This document shows, piece after piece, positions 35,212-44,627 of a DNA stretch of 64,000 nt. Under the pieces are notes generated by a model. The model had not been told where the DNA came from and searched no databases. It was given only the letters and a program-made list of their open reading frames with translations. Position 1 is the stretch's first letter. Every line of letters begins with the position of its first letter. The DNA is from Sporobacter sp963677825. Its GTDB lineage: Bacteria > Bacillota > Clostridia > Oscillospirales > Oscillospiraceae. Location: contig CAXXEF010000001.1 in NCBI GenBank assembly GCA_963677825.2, forward strand, positions 744,001 to 808,000, written 5' to 3'. A program made the translations under genes and the position numbers.

Positions 35212-35280
35212 ATGAAGAATAATGCAAAGGTGATTGTGCGCTAACCGGGAGGTTGCGTAAAATCAAAAACACGACCTCCC
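35212..35280 (+). promoter_or_regulatory. Micro-ORF and hairpin upstream of the RNHCP gene
   Basis: A ten-codon frame (35212-35244, MKNNAKVIVR) has a good TAGGAG eight bases before its ATG. Three bases after its stop a hairpin begins: GGGAGGTT (35247-35254) pairs with GACCTCCC (35273-35280). The next gene has its own TAGGAGG at 35303-35309. The layout resembles a leader peptide with a regulatory hairpin; it could also be the scar of a lost gene. Confidence 0.4.
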
Positions 35281-35315
35281 AATAGGCTTTTCATCATCTA
35301 TTAGGAGGCAATCCC

Positions 35316-35741
35316 ATGAATCGGGAAAACAAGAGAAAAACGTTTGAAAAAGCATATTACAAGAATCACGCCTGCACTGATTCATTTACCTGCAAGATAT
35401 GCAGCAGAACCGTCATACCGGACGGTGCCGGGACAACTCACCGCAATCATTGTCCCAACTGCCTGTCCAGCCTGCACGTCGATGATGCGCCGGGAGACAG
35501 ACAGGCTGACTGCGGCGGCATCATGGATCCGGTTGCTGTCTGGGTCAGGAGAAACGGCGAATGGGCTGTCATCCATCGGTGTCGACTATGCGGAGAAATG
35601 AGCTCCAATCGTGTCGCCGCGGATGATAATCCGATGAAGCTTATGTCAATCGCGATGAAACCGCTTTCCTCACCACCGTTCCCCGTCGAACGTATTGAGG
35701 AAATGACCAGGCTGATGGGCGGAGACGGTTGTATAGAATAA
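35316..35741 (+). CDS. RNHCP-domain zinc-ribbon protein
   Basis: A 141-residue protein with the RNHCP domain: FTCKIC (residues 24-29), the name-giving HRNHCPNCLSSLH (42-54) and a third pair HRCRLC near 89-94, together a zinc ribbon. These proteins are common in Firmicutes and are thought to bind nucleic acid or ribosomal RNA, but no function is settled. TAGGAGG precedes the ATG. Confidence 0.9.
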   Translation: MNRENKRKTFEKAYYKNHACTDSFTCKICSRTVIPDGAGTTHRNHCPNCLSSLHVDDAPGDRQADCGGIMDPVAVWVRRNGEWAVIHRCRLCGEMSSNRVAADDNPMKLMSIAMKPLSSPPFPVERIEEMTRLMGGDGCIE

Positions 35742-35754
35742 TATCCGAAATATC

Positions 35755-35793
35755 GAACCGCCCGATCTATCATTTTAATAGGTCTGGCGGTTC
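35755..35793 (+). terminator. Terminator after the RNHCP gene
   Basis: GAACCGCC (35755-35762) and GGCGGTTC (35786-35793) form the stem, with AATTTTG following on the plus strand; the stop of the RNHCP gene is 14 bases upstream. Confidence 0.6.
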
Positions 35794-35917
35794 AATTTTG
35801 TTGTAAGGATAAAATCGTATTGATGCCAGCCAGTGTATTAAATCCAGGACGTAAAATGTTGTTATGTAAAGCTGATTGTACGATGATTGCGGACTTATGA
35901 CCTTAAGAGGAGTAACA

Positions 35918-36466
35918 ATGCCCAGACCAAAAAATAAACAAGACTTGGTGACAGCAGCACAAACCCAATACGATAAGCTATGGGCACTGATCGGCACACG
36001 AAGTGACGACGTGCAGCACTTACCATTTTCGTTCATCCCCGAGGAAATGGGCAAAGAGGCGCATTGGAAACGCGATAAAAACATTCGAGATGTTTTTGTG
36101 CACCTTCATGAGTGGCATCGGCTGCTGCTGGATTGGGTAGAACGCAACCAGAGCGGCACCGAAGCACCATTTCTGCCGGCACCGTATAACTGGAGAACGT
36201 ACGGAGATATGAATGTGCAATTATGGTCAAAGCATCAAAGCACGCCTTACCAAAAATCAATAGAGCTGCTTCACGACAGTCATAACGAAGTCCTGCGGCT
36301 GATCGAAGATTTTTCAGACGAGCAGCTGTTTGAGAAGGGGCAACTATCTTGGACAGGCGGCTCAACATTAGGTCAGTACTGCGTCTCGGTGACGTCCAGC
36401 CATTACGATTGGGCGATGAAGAAAATCAAGGCGCATCGAAAGGCGTGTCAATCCGCATCATCATAG
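35918..36466 (+). CDS. ClbS/DfsB-family four-helix bundle protein
   Basis: A 182-residue protein of the ClbS/DfsB family (DinB-like four-helix bundle). The opening MPRPKNKQDLVTAAQ, the IRDVFVHLHEWHRLLLDW helix and the YNWRTYGDMN turn match the family. ClbS protects colibactin producers by hydrolysing the cyclopropane warhead; most homologues, like this one, are of unknown substrate. The ATG at 35918 is chosen because AGAGGAG precedes it. Confidence 0.85.
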   Translation: MPRPKNKQDLVTAAQTQYDKLWALIGTRSDDVQHLPFSFIPEEMGKEAHWKRDKNIRDVFVHLHEWHRLLLDWVERNQSGTEAPFLPAPYNWRTYGDMNVQLWSKHQSTPYQKSIELLHDSHNEVLRLIEDFSDEQLFEKGQLSWTGGSTLGQYCVSVTSSHYDWAMKKIKAHRKACQSASS

Positions 36467-36650
36467 CGCCGCACCATGACTTTTACGGCTCACTGCAAAA
36501 CGCGTTTAAAAAGCGGCTTTGTTGCCTTATCCGCTGCGTATGATGCTAACGGATTATCACCCGCTCGGAACTTTTTGCAACAACGGATGAAACTGATTTT
36601 AAAGCATGATATAATCCGCTCATACCCGACAAGACGAAAGGATATCAGAC

Positions 36651-37649
36651 ATGAAAACGAAAACCCTTTTCATTGCCGGCATCGCCGCCTCTCTTCTTTT
36701 GACTGTGGTGATAGCCTTGACCGCAACGGGCCTGTCCCCCTTCCGTCAAACGCTCCTGCCGGACGCCGGCGCGGCCTGGTACTACTGGAAGCTGCCGGAC
36801 GTCAGCATATGGGCGACCGTAACAATGTGGGTCGGGTACGTACTGCATCAGGCGCTGTGCTGGTACTTCATCTTCAAGCTGCAGCGCGAGAAAAGTCAGC
36901 TCACCGGCGGCAATGTGAGCCGGTATAACATGGCGCTGATTTTGGTCAACGCCGTTTTCTCCATCCTGCATATTATTCAGACTTATTTCTTTTATGATGG
37001 GCTGGCGCAGTTCGTCCCCATCTGGTCATCGCAGTACTCTGTCATCGTCATGCTCGTGTTCATGCTGGTACTGCTCAACGGCCGGCGCGGTTTATTCTTC
37101 GGTAAAAAAGTACCGCTGAGCCAAGCCGCCGTCTACGGCGTGACGAAAACGCACGGCTATTTCATCGCGTGGGCCATCGTCTATACGTTTTGGTTCCATC
37201 CGACGGAAAACACCTGGGGGCATCTGCTGGGATTCTTCTATATGTTCCTCTTAATGATACAAATGTCCTTGGCGTATACGAAGATACATACGGATCTACG
37301 CTGGGTTACTGTGCTGGAAAGCCTCGTCGCACTGCACGGCACCATCGTCGCGCTCGTCGCCGGGCAGACGCTGTGGTCCATGTTCCTGTTTGGCTTCACG
37401 ATGATGTTCATCGTCACTGGAATGTACGGCGTCGTGAAGCGCAAGGCTCTGCGTATTACCTTTACAGGTATCTATCTGGCGGCCGCCATTGTTGTCTACA
37501 GCGGTATATTGGGTACGAAACATACCCTTTCCTCGATCCATCAGATCTTTTGGATTCCGATCATCCTATACGGACTCGTCTTTGTTCTGGTCGGGCTGTA
37601 TCATGTCGGCGTGAAGATTCTCAGGCCGAATTCCGTCGTAAAAAGATAG
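36651..37649 (+). CDS. Polytopic membrane protein, unknown function
   Basis: A 332-residue protein with about nine hydrophobic helices spread over its full length and short loops. No family was recognised. His-rich positions (VLHQALCWYF, ILHIIQTYFF, TKTHGYFIAW, WGHLLGFFYM) lie inside or at the ends of helices and might bind heme or metal, but this is only a visible pattern. The gene stands alone; an ACGAAAGGA stretch precedes the ATG. Confidence 0.7.
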   Translation: MKTKTLFIAGIAASLLLTVVIALTATGLSPFRQTLLPDAGAAWYYWKLPDVSIWATVTMWVGYVLHQALCWYFIFKLQREKSQLTGGNVSRYNMALILVNAVFSILHIIQTYFFYDGLAQFVPIWSSQYSVIVMLVFMLVLLNGRRGLFFGKKVPLSQAAVYGVTKTHGYFIAWAIVYTFWFHPTENTWGHLLGFFYMFLLMIQMSLAYTKIHTDLRWVTVLESLVALHGTIVALVAGQTLWSMFLFGFTMMFIVTGMYGVVKRKALRITFTGIYLAAAIVVYSGILGTKHTLSSIHQIFWIPIILYGLVFVLVGLYHVGVKILRPNSVVKR

Positions 37650-37767
37650 GAGCACTTGTCAATATTTCGAAGGCATGACAGTATTTGACGTCATGAATTC
37701 TAAAGTGATATAATCATGGCGTCTTAAAGGAATTAAGTACACCTACATATCGGGGAGGATATATCAA

Positions 37768-38784
37768 ATGAAACGTTTATTATTTATTCTTGCAACTGTA
37801 TTAATACTGCTACTGGCCTCGGCGTGCAATAGTAACACAGCATCACCGCAGTCAAGCGCGCCAAACAATTCGGCTTCGCCGTCGACCGGCGCATCAGGTG
37901 ATGAAGCCATTATCTCCGGGCGGATTTTTTCTGACGACAACAACAACGGCATGTTCGACAACGGCGAACCCGGCATCTCCGGCGTTACCGTCACCGGCGA
38001 CAACGCCACTGCGACGACGGACGGCAACGGCGAATTCCTGTTGTCGGTCAGCGGCGGCACCGTTACGGTCACCGTTGACGAATCGACGCTTGGCGCCGGC
38101 TACATACTAACGACGGACAACAGCACGCAGACACTTGACGCCTCTGGCGGCGGTACCGTCGCGGAGGATATCGGCTACACGATGACCGAATCGTCTGAAA
38201 CGGCCGGCAACGGCCCCGAATTTTCACAAGCGCTCCAGAATACCAGCGATATGACCAACTACCACTTCATTCTGGAAATGTCGATGGCGGGCATGGACAA
38301 CAGCTCCGAAATCTGGGTGATGGACAATAACATGAAATTTGCCGCCGAGGGGCAGATCATCTACTACAACCAATCTGAAGGCACGATGGGTATTTATGCG
38401 TCCGAGACCAATCAGCTTATCGTCTCACCGATTACAGAAACAGCCGAGATGGAATCGCCCTTTACACTGGCCGACGAGATTGAGGCGGACGCTTACGACG
38501 AGACCCAGTACGTCGGTACAGAAGAGCTGGACGGCAAGACAGTTTACGTCTACAACACCACCGTCCCCGAATTCACAGCGACGTACTACATCTGGGCAGA
38601 CACCGGCATCATCGTCAAGATGGAAACAACCATCGGCGGGCAAACCTCGACCTATATGTTTAAAGATCTGTCGATCGGTACGGTAACCGAAGCGGACTTT
38701 GCGTATCCGGCCGGCGCGGAGATTCTCGATCTCGGCGCGTTCGGTGATATGGGCGGAGACTTCGATATGTCTGAATTCGAATAA
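37768..38784 (+). CDS. Lipoprotein with SdrD-B-like domain
   Basis: A 338-residue lipoprotein: signal peptide with Cys20 (LASAC), Ser/Pro/Asn-rich linker (21-45), one SdrD B-like/Cna-B-like beta domain (residues 47-130; GRIFSDDNNNGMFDNGEPGI is its calcium-loop hallmark), then a beta-rich C-terminal domain (145-335) resembling LolA/DUF4412-type lipid-binding folds. GGGGAGG precedes the ATG. Its role is unknown; it is probably exposed on the cell surface. Confidence 0.8.
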   Translation: MKRLLFILATVLILLLASACNSNTASPQSSAPNNSASPSTGASGDEAIISGRIFSDDNNNGMFDNGEPGISGVTVTGDNATATTDGNGEFLLSVSGGTVTVTVDESTLGAGYILTTDNSTQTLDASGGGTVAEDIGYTMTESSETAGNGPEFSQALQNTSDMTNYHFILEMSMAGMDNSSEIWVMDNNMKFAAEGQIIYYNQSEGTMGIYASETNQLIVSPITETAEMESPFTLADEIEADAYDETQYVGTEELDGKTVYVYNTTVPEFTATYYIWADTGIIVKMETTIGGQTSTYMFKDLSIGTVTEADFAYPAGAEILDLGAFGDMGGDFDMSEFE

Positions 38785-38834
38785 GCTTACAAACCACCGG
38801 CAAGCCAGCCGCGCAAAAGCTCTGAATAACACTT

Positions 38835-38877
38835 AAAGCGTGAAATCCGTAATGAGCAAACGGATTTCACGCTTTTT
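38835..38877 (+). terminator. Terminator after the lipoprotein gene
   Basis: AAAGCGTGAAATCCGT (38835-38850) pairs perfectly with ACGGATTTCACGCTTT (38860-38875) over 16 base pairs with a nine-base loop and continues into a T run. The rest of the gap up to 39087 holds no gene. Confidence 0.85.
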
Positions 38878-39087
38878 GCAGGTTAATGAACAAATGAGCC
38901 AGCTTTTTGACCCGCGCCTGAATAACGCCGATGGAATGGCGCTGATGAAATAACACCGCGAGATGGCAGTATTTGACTAAACCTTGTAATAAAGCGCGAT
39001 TATTTATATACTTACTGCATAATTTGTCGAATATCCTAACAGTATGGGTTCGTAGACAAAATCCTCTGGCAGTCTGGTGGTTTAGAT

Positions 39088-41397
39088 ATGAAGCAAAAAC
39101 AGAAAACCAAAAAGCGAAAGAGTTTGCATCGATTATACCGAACCAGCACACTGGTCATCATGCTGATCGTTGGTCTTGGACTAATCTGCTTTGAAACCGT
39201 CAACGAAATTATCAGCAGTCATATTCGTCAGGAACAGCAGATCAGCAACTATGAAGCGCACATCAAGGACAGAATGGCCGAAGAAGTGGCTCAAGCTGTC
39301 CAGATTGCCAATTTTCAATACGACAAACTCAACGGCATCCTCCCGGAAGATGAGATCAGGCAGCAGGTAGTCACAATTTTGGAGTCACTCCAGAAGGACG
39401 AGGTCGGCTACTTTTTCGGCTCTGACTATCAAGGCAACGGTGTCATCGGGCCAAACAAAGGCGTCAACAATTTTGACATCGTAGATAAAAACGGCTTAAA
39501 AGTCGTGCAGGAGCTGATCAAAACGGCGCAAAACGGCGGCGGATTTGTCACATATGTCATGCCGTCGGTCGACGGTGCCGAGCAGGCTCCGAAACTTAGT
39601 TATGTAATGCCCTTCGAGCCGGCCGGCTGGTATATCGGCACAGGTGTCAATTTGTCTGAATTTGAAACGATCAAAGCGCAGATCCGGAGCGAGACAATAC
39701 AGCGAAGCCTGCAGACCCTGGCCATAACGGGCGCCATCGTCATAGTGATGATGATCGTTTTCCGGCGCTTTAACGACCGGCTGTATCAAAGAGTCGAACA
39801 TGAAATTCAACAAATCAGCAGCTATCTCGACGACGCCGCCACAGGCAACGCATATTTAGACGTCGACGCGCTGGATTTTACCGAGACGGAGCAGATCAGC
39901 CGACATACGATAAGTCTAGTTGAAAAGCGCAACGACACTCAAGCGGCGCTTGAGCGGGCCAACGCGTCGCTTCAAGACGAGATTGAGAAGCACGCGACTG
40001 CCAACGAGCAGCTTGATGTAAGCCGCAAACGGTTTGAATCGATCGTTAAAACTATCCCCGACCTCATCGTAATTATGGATAGCAACGGCGTATACATCGA
40101 CTGCCTATCGGGTGATACGCGATGGCTGGATGAAAACAGGCAGCATTATATCGGGAAAACAGTCACCGACGTTCTGCCGCCGGATATTGCACAATCCAGT
40201 ATGGACTTTATCGGGCGTACACTCTCAACAAACACGCTTCAAACCCATGAATACCATATGGTCGACGGTGACGATATAGTCTACTTAGAAGCAAGACTAA
40301 CACCATTTCAGGAAAATCAGGTTTTCATCATATTGAGAAACATCACGGGCATCAAGAAAACGCAGCTGATGAATGAATATCTGAGCTATCACGACCAGCT
40401 GACCGGTGCGTATAACCGCCGGTATTTTGAGCAAGAACTGATCCGTTTTGACGCGCCGGAGTATTTGCCTATCGCACTGGTGCTGGTCGACGTCAACGGT
40501 CTGAAAATGACCAACGACGCATTCGGCCACCAAGCCGGCGACAAGCTTCTGTGCCTTATCACGGATATTTTGCAGCGGCAGTGTCTGTCGGAGGGTTGTT
40601 TTGTCGCGCGTATCGGCGGCGACGAATTTGTCATCGTTTGTCCGCAGACTTCGAAGATCAAAATGGAGCAAACAATTGACGCGGTGTTCGAGTCAATAAA
40701 CACAGAACATCAGAAGAACGCTATTGTTTCCATTTCGGTCGGTTGGGCGCTTAAAACCGACATTGAGCAAAGTATGGCGGATGTCTTCAATAAAGCCGAA
40801 GAGATTATGTACCGCAAGAAGCTTTCTGAAAGTCAGAGTGTCCGGCATCAGACAGTTCAGGCGATCATCAAAACACTCAACGAAAAAAATGTCCGCGAGA
40901 AGATCCACTCCGAGCGCGTCAGTGAAATTTGCAAACAAATCGGCGCAGCCCTAGCCCTTGACTATAGCACGATTAGTGAGCTTGAAACAGCCGGGCTGCT
41001 GCACGACATCGGCAAAATAGCTGTGGATGATAACATCCTGAACAAGGCCGGCAAACTCACCGCAAGCGAGTACAAAATGATTAAAAAGCACCCTGAAGGC
41101 AGCTATCAAATCCTTAAAGCGATTAATGCCTACGCCAGTCTCGCGGAGGATGTTTTGTCCCATCATGAGCACTGGGACGGCACCGGATATCCCCGCCGGC
41201 TTAAAGGCAAGGATATTTCTCTGATCGCACGCATCATCTCGGTCGCGGATGCGTACGAGGCCATGACTGCCGACCGCCCATACCGCTCGGCAATGTCGAA
41301 AGAAGCCGCGATGGCAGAGCTTAGAAAATACGCCGGCACACAGTTTGATCCCGAAATTATCCGTATTTTTGAAGAGAAGGTGCTGCCGGATCTTTAA
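39088..41397 (+). CDS. Membrane Cache-PAS-GGDEF-HD-GYP c-di-GMP enzyme
   Basis: A 769-residue signalling protein. Order: membrane helix (20-38), extracellular single-Cache domain (about 45-190; VGYFFGSDYQGNGVIGPNK), second helix (209-226), PAS domain (310-430), GGDEF domain with intact IGGDEF near residue 512, and C-terminal HD-GYP with HDIGK and HHEHWDGTGYP. It could both make and break c-di-GMP in response to an external ligand. The GGDEF domain lacks an RxxD inhibition site five residues before the motif, which hints at weak feedback control or a GTP-sensing role. First of three c-di-GMP genes on this strand. Confidence 0.92.
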   Translation: MKQKQKTKKRKSLHRLYRTSTLVIMLIVGLGLICFETVNEIISSHIRQEQQISNYEAHIKDRMAEEVAQAVQIANFQYDKLNGILPEDEIRQQVVTILESLQKDEVGYFFGSDYQGNGVIGPNKGVNNFDIVDKNGLKVVQELIKTAQNGGGFVTYVMPSVDGAEQAPKLSYVMPFEPAGWYIGTGVNLSEFETIKAQIRSETIQRSLQTLAITGAIVIVMMIVFRRFNDRLYQRVEHEIQQISSYLDDAATGNAYLDVDALDFTETEQISRHTISLVEKRNDTQAALERANASLQDEIEKHATANEQLDVSRKRFESIVKTIPDLIVIMDSNGVYIDCLSGDTRWLDENRQHYIGKTVTDVLPPDIAQSSMDFIGRTLSTNTLQTHEYHMVDGDDIVYLEARLTPFQENQVFIILRNITGIKKTQLMNEYLSYHDQLTGAYNRRYFEQELIRFDAPEYLPIALVLVDVNGLKMTNDAFGHQAGDKLLCLITDILQRQCLSEGCFVARIGGDEFVIVCPQTSKIKMEQTIDAVFESINTEHQKNAIVSISVGWALKTDIEQSMADVFNKAEEIMYRKKLSESQSVRHQTVQAIIKTLNEKNVREKIHSERVSEICKQIGAALALDYSTISELETAGLLHDIGKIAVDDNILNKAGKLTASEYKMIKKHPEGSYQILKAINAYASLAEDVLSHHEHWDGTGYPRRLKGKDISLIARIISVADAYEAMTADRPYRSAMSKEAAMAELRKYAGTQFDPEIIRIFEEKVLPDL

Positions 41398-41536
41398 TGT
41401 TATCAGATAAGACACATCCGCCTGGAACGTCAGGCATATTACATTATACAAACTGGGCGGATATGCCGTCAGATTTTCCGACTGACCAATAATCCAGCCG
41501 GTATCACGTATAACATCTACAAGCGAGGATAATAGT

Positions 41537-42844
41537 ATGAAGACCTATATGAGAAGAACGCGCATTATTTTTGCTGTAGTCATTTTGTTTTCCATCTTAT
41601 TAACGGTACTAAGCATTTTTCTGCCGATGCAAAACGAGATTGAAATGAACACACTGACGTATTTCAATCTATTTGCCGAAACAAAGGCTCACGCTTTCAA
41701 TGAAGCGATCAATAAAAACATTCAGGCCTCAAAAAGTCTCTCCAGCCGTTCGGCAATACGGGACAAGTCCGTTGACTATCTCAATGGCACGATCACTTTT
41801 GACGAGCTGGTCGACTTCACCACCAGTAAATATCTCGACGGCGTTGGCGTCATTGAAAATCTACTATACGCCGTGCGCGTCGTTGACCATCAGGCTGTCG
41901 TCGAATACTACGCCGCCGCGTCGGTTGTCAGTAATCTGCCGGATTATTCAGCGTACACCGAGCTGACCGGCTTTTACAGCATGGACGGTGCCGTCGAGTC
42001 CTTCGAAGTTATATCACCAATCATTAGCGGCAACATGATTGTCGGATACGACTTGGTCGGCTTTTCACTTGCGCGGCCGGTCGCTGCACTCAACAACGAT
42101 CCGACTGTACATTTTGCGTTATCCCCGGCACGGGAATACGGTGACCGACTCAAGCCTTTTGACAATCTGTACGAAGACGGAACGACCGTCTATTATTCTC
42201 AGCCTGTCAATGAATCGTATGATATCGTCGTCTCGGAATCTAAGGCCAGTCTTTTTTCTGAGCTTCAGGCGTTAACCATCAGAAGCATCACCTTTTTAAT
42301 CATCGGCTACTTGGCAATGCTGCTATTAATCTACTTATTTGTCGTTAGCTATGCCAGAAGAAAAATTAGTGACTTATCGCTGGCGCGCGATAAGTTTAAA
42401 AAGCATGCCGATATAGACGAGCTAACCGGTGCCTATTCACGGCATTTTCTTAGTAACTATATCAATGCGCACCCCAATGAATCCGGCACGCTAATTATAA
42501 TCGATCTCGACAATTTTAAAATGATCAACGACGAGTACGGACATGTCGTCGGCGACGCGGTGCTTAAAACAACGGCCAGCATCATTCAAAATTCCATCAG
42601 ATCCGACGATCTGTCAATCCGGTACGGCGGCGATGAGTTCTTGATCATACTCCGACAAGACACTCAAAACAACGGTACGGACGTGATGGACAGAATTAAA
42701 ATTCAATTGTCTTCCCAGAACCAGTTCGCTTTTAGCATTGATTTTTCGTACGGCATCGCCGTATTTGACTCCATGCTGAATATCAGCAGCTATATTGAAC
42801 AAGCTGATAAGCTCATGTATCAAAATAAGCATAAAAAGTATTGA
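41537..42844 (+). CDS. Membrane diguanylate cyclase
   Basis: A 435-residue protein: N-terminal helix (10-32), extracellular Cache-like sensor (40-245), second helix (250-272) and GGDEF domain with RYGGDEF near residue 366. RSDD ten residues earlier is the RxxD product-inhibition site, so a functional diguanylate cyclase with feedback is expected. GAGGATAATAGT precedes the ATG. It lies 139 bases after the HD-GYP gene. Confidence 0.9.
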   Translation: MKTYMRRTRIIFAVVILFSILLTVLSIFLPMQNEIEMNTLTYFNLFAETKAHAFNEAINKNIQASKSLSSRSAIRDKSVDYLNGTITFDELVDFTTSKYLDGVGVIENLLYAVRVVDHQAVVEYYAAASVVSNLPDYSAYTELTGFYSMDGAVESFEVISPIISGNMIVGYDLVGFSLARPVAALNNDPTVHFALSPAREYGDRLKPFDNLYEDGTTVYYSQPVNESYDIVVSESKASLFSELQALTIRSITFLIIGYLAMLLLIYLFVVSYARRKISDLSLARDKFKKHADIDELTGAYSRHFLSNYINAHPNESGTLIIIDLDNFKMINDEYGHVVGDAVLKTTASIIQNSIRSDDLSIRYGGDEFLIILRQDTQNNGTDVMDRIKIQLSSQNQFAFSIDFSYGIAVFDSMLNISSYIEQADKLMYQNKHKKY

Positions 42845-42916
42845 CTTCCCTTTTATACATAAGCTCATGCCACCTGTATTAATGCGCGTAAAAAATATAA
42901 TGGATGGGGGTACCGT

Positions 42917-44518
42917 ATGCCAAAACGTCAGCCTGCCGGAACGATCTTAGGAATTATGGTTAGGTTTTTAGCTATCTTTTTAGCGCTCAGTATGGCCTAT
43001 ACCGCGGTTTCTATGCTGATCCAAGTCAACAAGGAACGTATTTTACGTGAGGACATCATCAATAATGAAATGCTGCTGATTGGCACAGAGCGCACCAGCA
43101 TCGTCAGTAAGCTTAGTGAGCTCATTTCGGATCTGCAGTTTATCTCCGACACCATCTTGATTGAAAGTGACGGCTTTAACAACAATACGGACATCCAACG
43201 CCTGTGGCTGTCCTTTGCCGGGCGTAAACAAATCTATGACCAGATTCGCTTTATTGACAGCGACGGTGACGAACAGCTGCGGATTAACTATACGCCGGAC
43301 GGCCCCTATCTGGTCGCAGATGACGAGCTGCAGAATAAGGCCGGCCGATACTATTTCACCAAGACCTTCGCGCTTGAACAGCATCAAATCTACTTTTCAA
43401 AGCTCGATCTTAATATCGAGGGCGGCGTTATCGAGCAGCCGATTAAGCCGATGCTGCGCATTGGAACGCCATTCGAAAACACCGACGGCGAACGCGAGGG
43501 CATCGTTATTGTCAACTATGCTGCCGCCGATCTGCTCACGCTCGTTCGGGATATTTCCTCAACCAGCGACGACAACTTTTATCTGCTCAATTCGGATGGT
43601 TACTGGCTGTATAACGCCTTTGACGCGTCGAAAGAATGGGCGTTTATGTATGAGGGACGCGAAGACGACAGTTTTGCCGCAGCGTATCCGGACGAATGGC
43701 TGCAAATGCAGCAAGCGCCGCAGGATACCATCATTACAGACACCGGTGTTTTCATCTACGCCGATTTAGTTGGAAGCAATAGTCTTAATTTGGACCAGAA
43801 TCTACTATCTGCGTCACACGAGGACGCCAATTGGTTTATTGTCTCGCATATCATGCCGGACAGCCCTAATGGCAGCCTGTTTATCACAAACTTTTGGGAT
43901 AAGCTCGTATCCGTTATAAAAAATGACGCCGTCGTTTACCTCATTCCATTCGTGCTGGCGCTGCTGTTCACTATCTTGATAACCTTTAACGCGGCGCAGA
44001 AAAAGCGCGTGTTGTTTTTTTCTGAATGCGATACGATGACCGGCATATACAACCGGCGCGCCGGTCTTAATAGGCTTGAACATGTTTACCGGAAATCCAA
44101 ACGCGAGCAAGCGCCGGTGTCAATCTGCTTCATTGATATCAACGGCCTTAAAGCCGTCAACGATACGCTTGGGCATGACTCGGGTGATGAATTAATTATC
44201 AGTATCGTCGACGGCATGCGAGAGGTTGTGCGCAATACAGACGTTATCGCGCGTCTCGGCGGCGACGAATTTCTCATTGTGTTCGAGGGCATCGGCAAGG
44301 ACGCCGCCGAGCGCATATGGCGCCGTATCTGTGAGGTTTACACGCACATCAACGACACTGAAGACAGGCCGTATCTGATCAGCGCCAGCCACGGCATTGA
44401 GGCGTTCACCTACGCGCCGAACGAGACGCTCGACTCGATCGTCGCGCTGGCCGATGAAAAAATCTACGACGAAAAGCACGAGATCAAGAAAGACCTAGAC
44501 GTCATCCGCAATTCGTAG
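42917..44518 (+). CDS. Membrane dCache diguanylate cyclase
   Basis: A 533-residue protein: helix (13-33), double-Cache sensor (40-325; FYLLNSDGYWLYNAF is the typical dCache block), helix (338-360) and GGDEF domain with ARLGGDEF near residue 445 and RNTD as the RxxD inhibition site. An active, ligand-controlled diguanylate cyclase is predicted. GGGGG lies before the ATG; the previous gene ends 72 bases upstream. Confidence 0.92.
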   Translation: MPKRQPAGTILGIMVRFLAIFLALSMAYTAVSMLIQVNKERILREDIINNEMLLIGTERTSIVSKLSELISDLQFISDTILIESDGFNNNTDIQRLWLSFAGRKQIYDQIRFIDSDGDEQLRINYTPDGPYLVADDELQNKAGRYYFTKTFALEQHQIYFSKLDLNIEGGVIEQPIKPMLRIGTPFENTDGEREGIVIVNYAAADLLTLVRDISSTSDDNFYLLNSDGYWLYNAFDASKEWAFMYEGREDDSFAAAYPDEWLQMQQAPQDTIITDTGVFIYADLVGSNSLNLDQNLLSASHEDANWFIVSHIMPDSPNGSLFITNFWDKLVSVIKNDAVVYLIPFVLALLFTILITFNAAQKKRVLFFSECDTMTGIYNRRAGLNRLEHVYRKSKREQAPVSICFIDINGLKAVNDTLGHDSGDELIISIVDGMREVVRNTDVIARLGGDEFLIVFEGIGKDAAERIWRRICEVYTHINDTEDRPYLISASHGIEAFTYAPNETLDSIVALADEKIYDEKHEIKKDLDVIRNS

Positions 44519-44546
44519 ATGCGGCACAGCACGTAGCACGCAGCAT

Positions 44547-44580
44547 AAAAAGCATCCGGATTCTCCGGATGCTTTTTTTA
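44547..44580 (+). terminator. Terminator after the diguanylate cyclase gene
   Basis: AAAAGCATCCGG (44547-44559 region) pairs with CCGGATGC followed by a T7 run (44573-44579), a strong plus-strand intrinsic terminator. Confidence 0.9.
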
Positions 44581-44592
44581 TTCTGATTGCGT

Positions 44593-44625
44593 AAAAAGGA
44601 GAGGCGATGGTGCCTCTCCTTTTTT
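44593..44625 (-). terminator. Terminator after the pseudopilin gene
   Basis: AAAAAGGAGAGGC (44593-44605) pairs with GCCTCTCCTTTTT (44612-44624). Read from the minus strand it gives a GC stem followed by U5, three bases after the stop of the pseudopilin gene. Confidence 0.85.
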
Positions 44626-44627
44626 AA

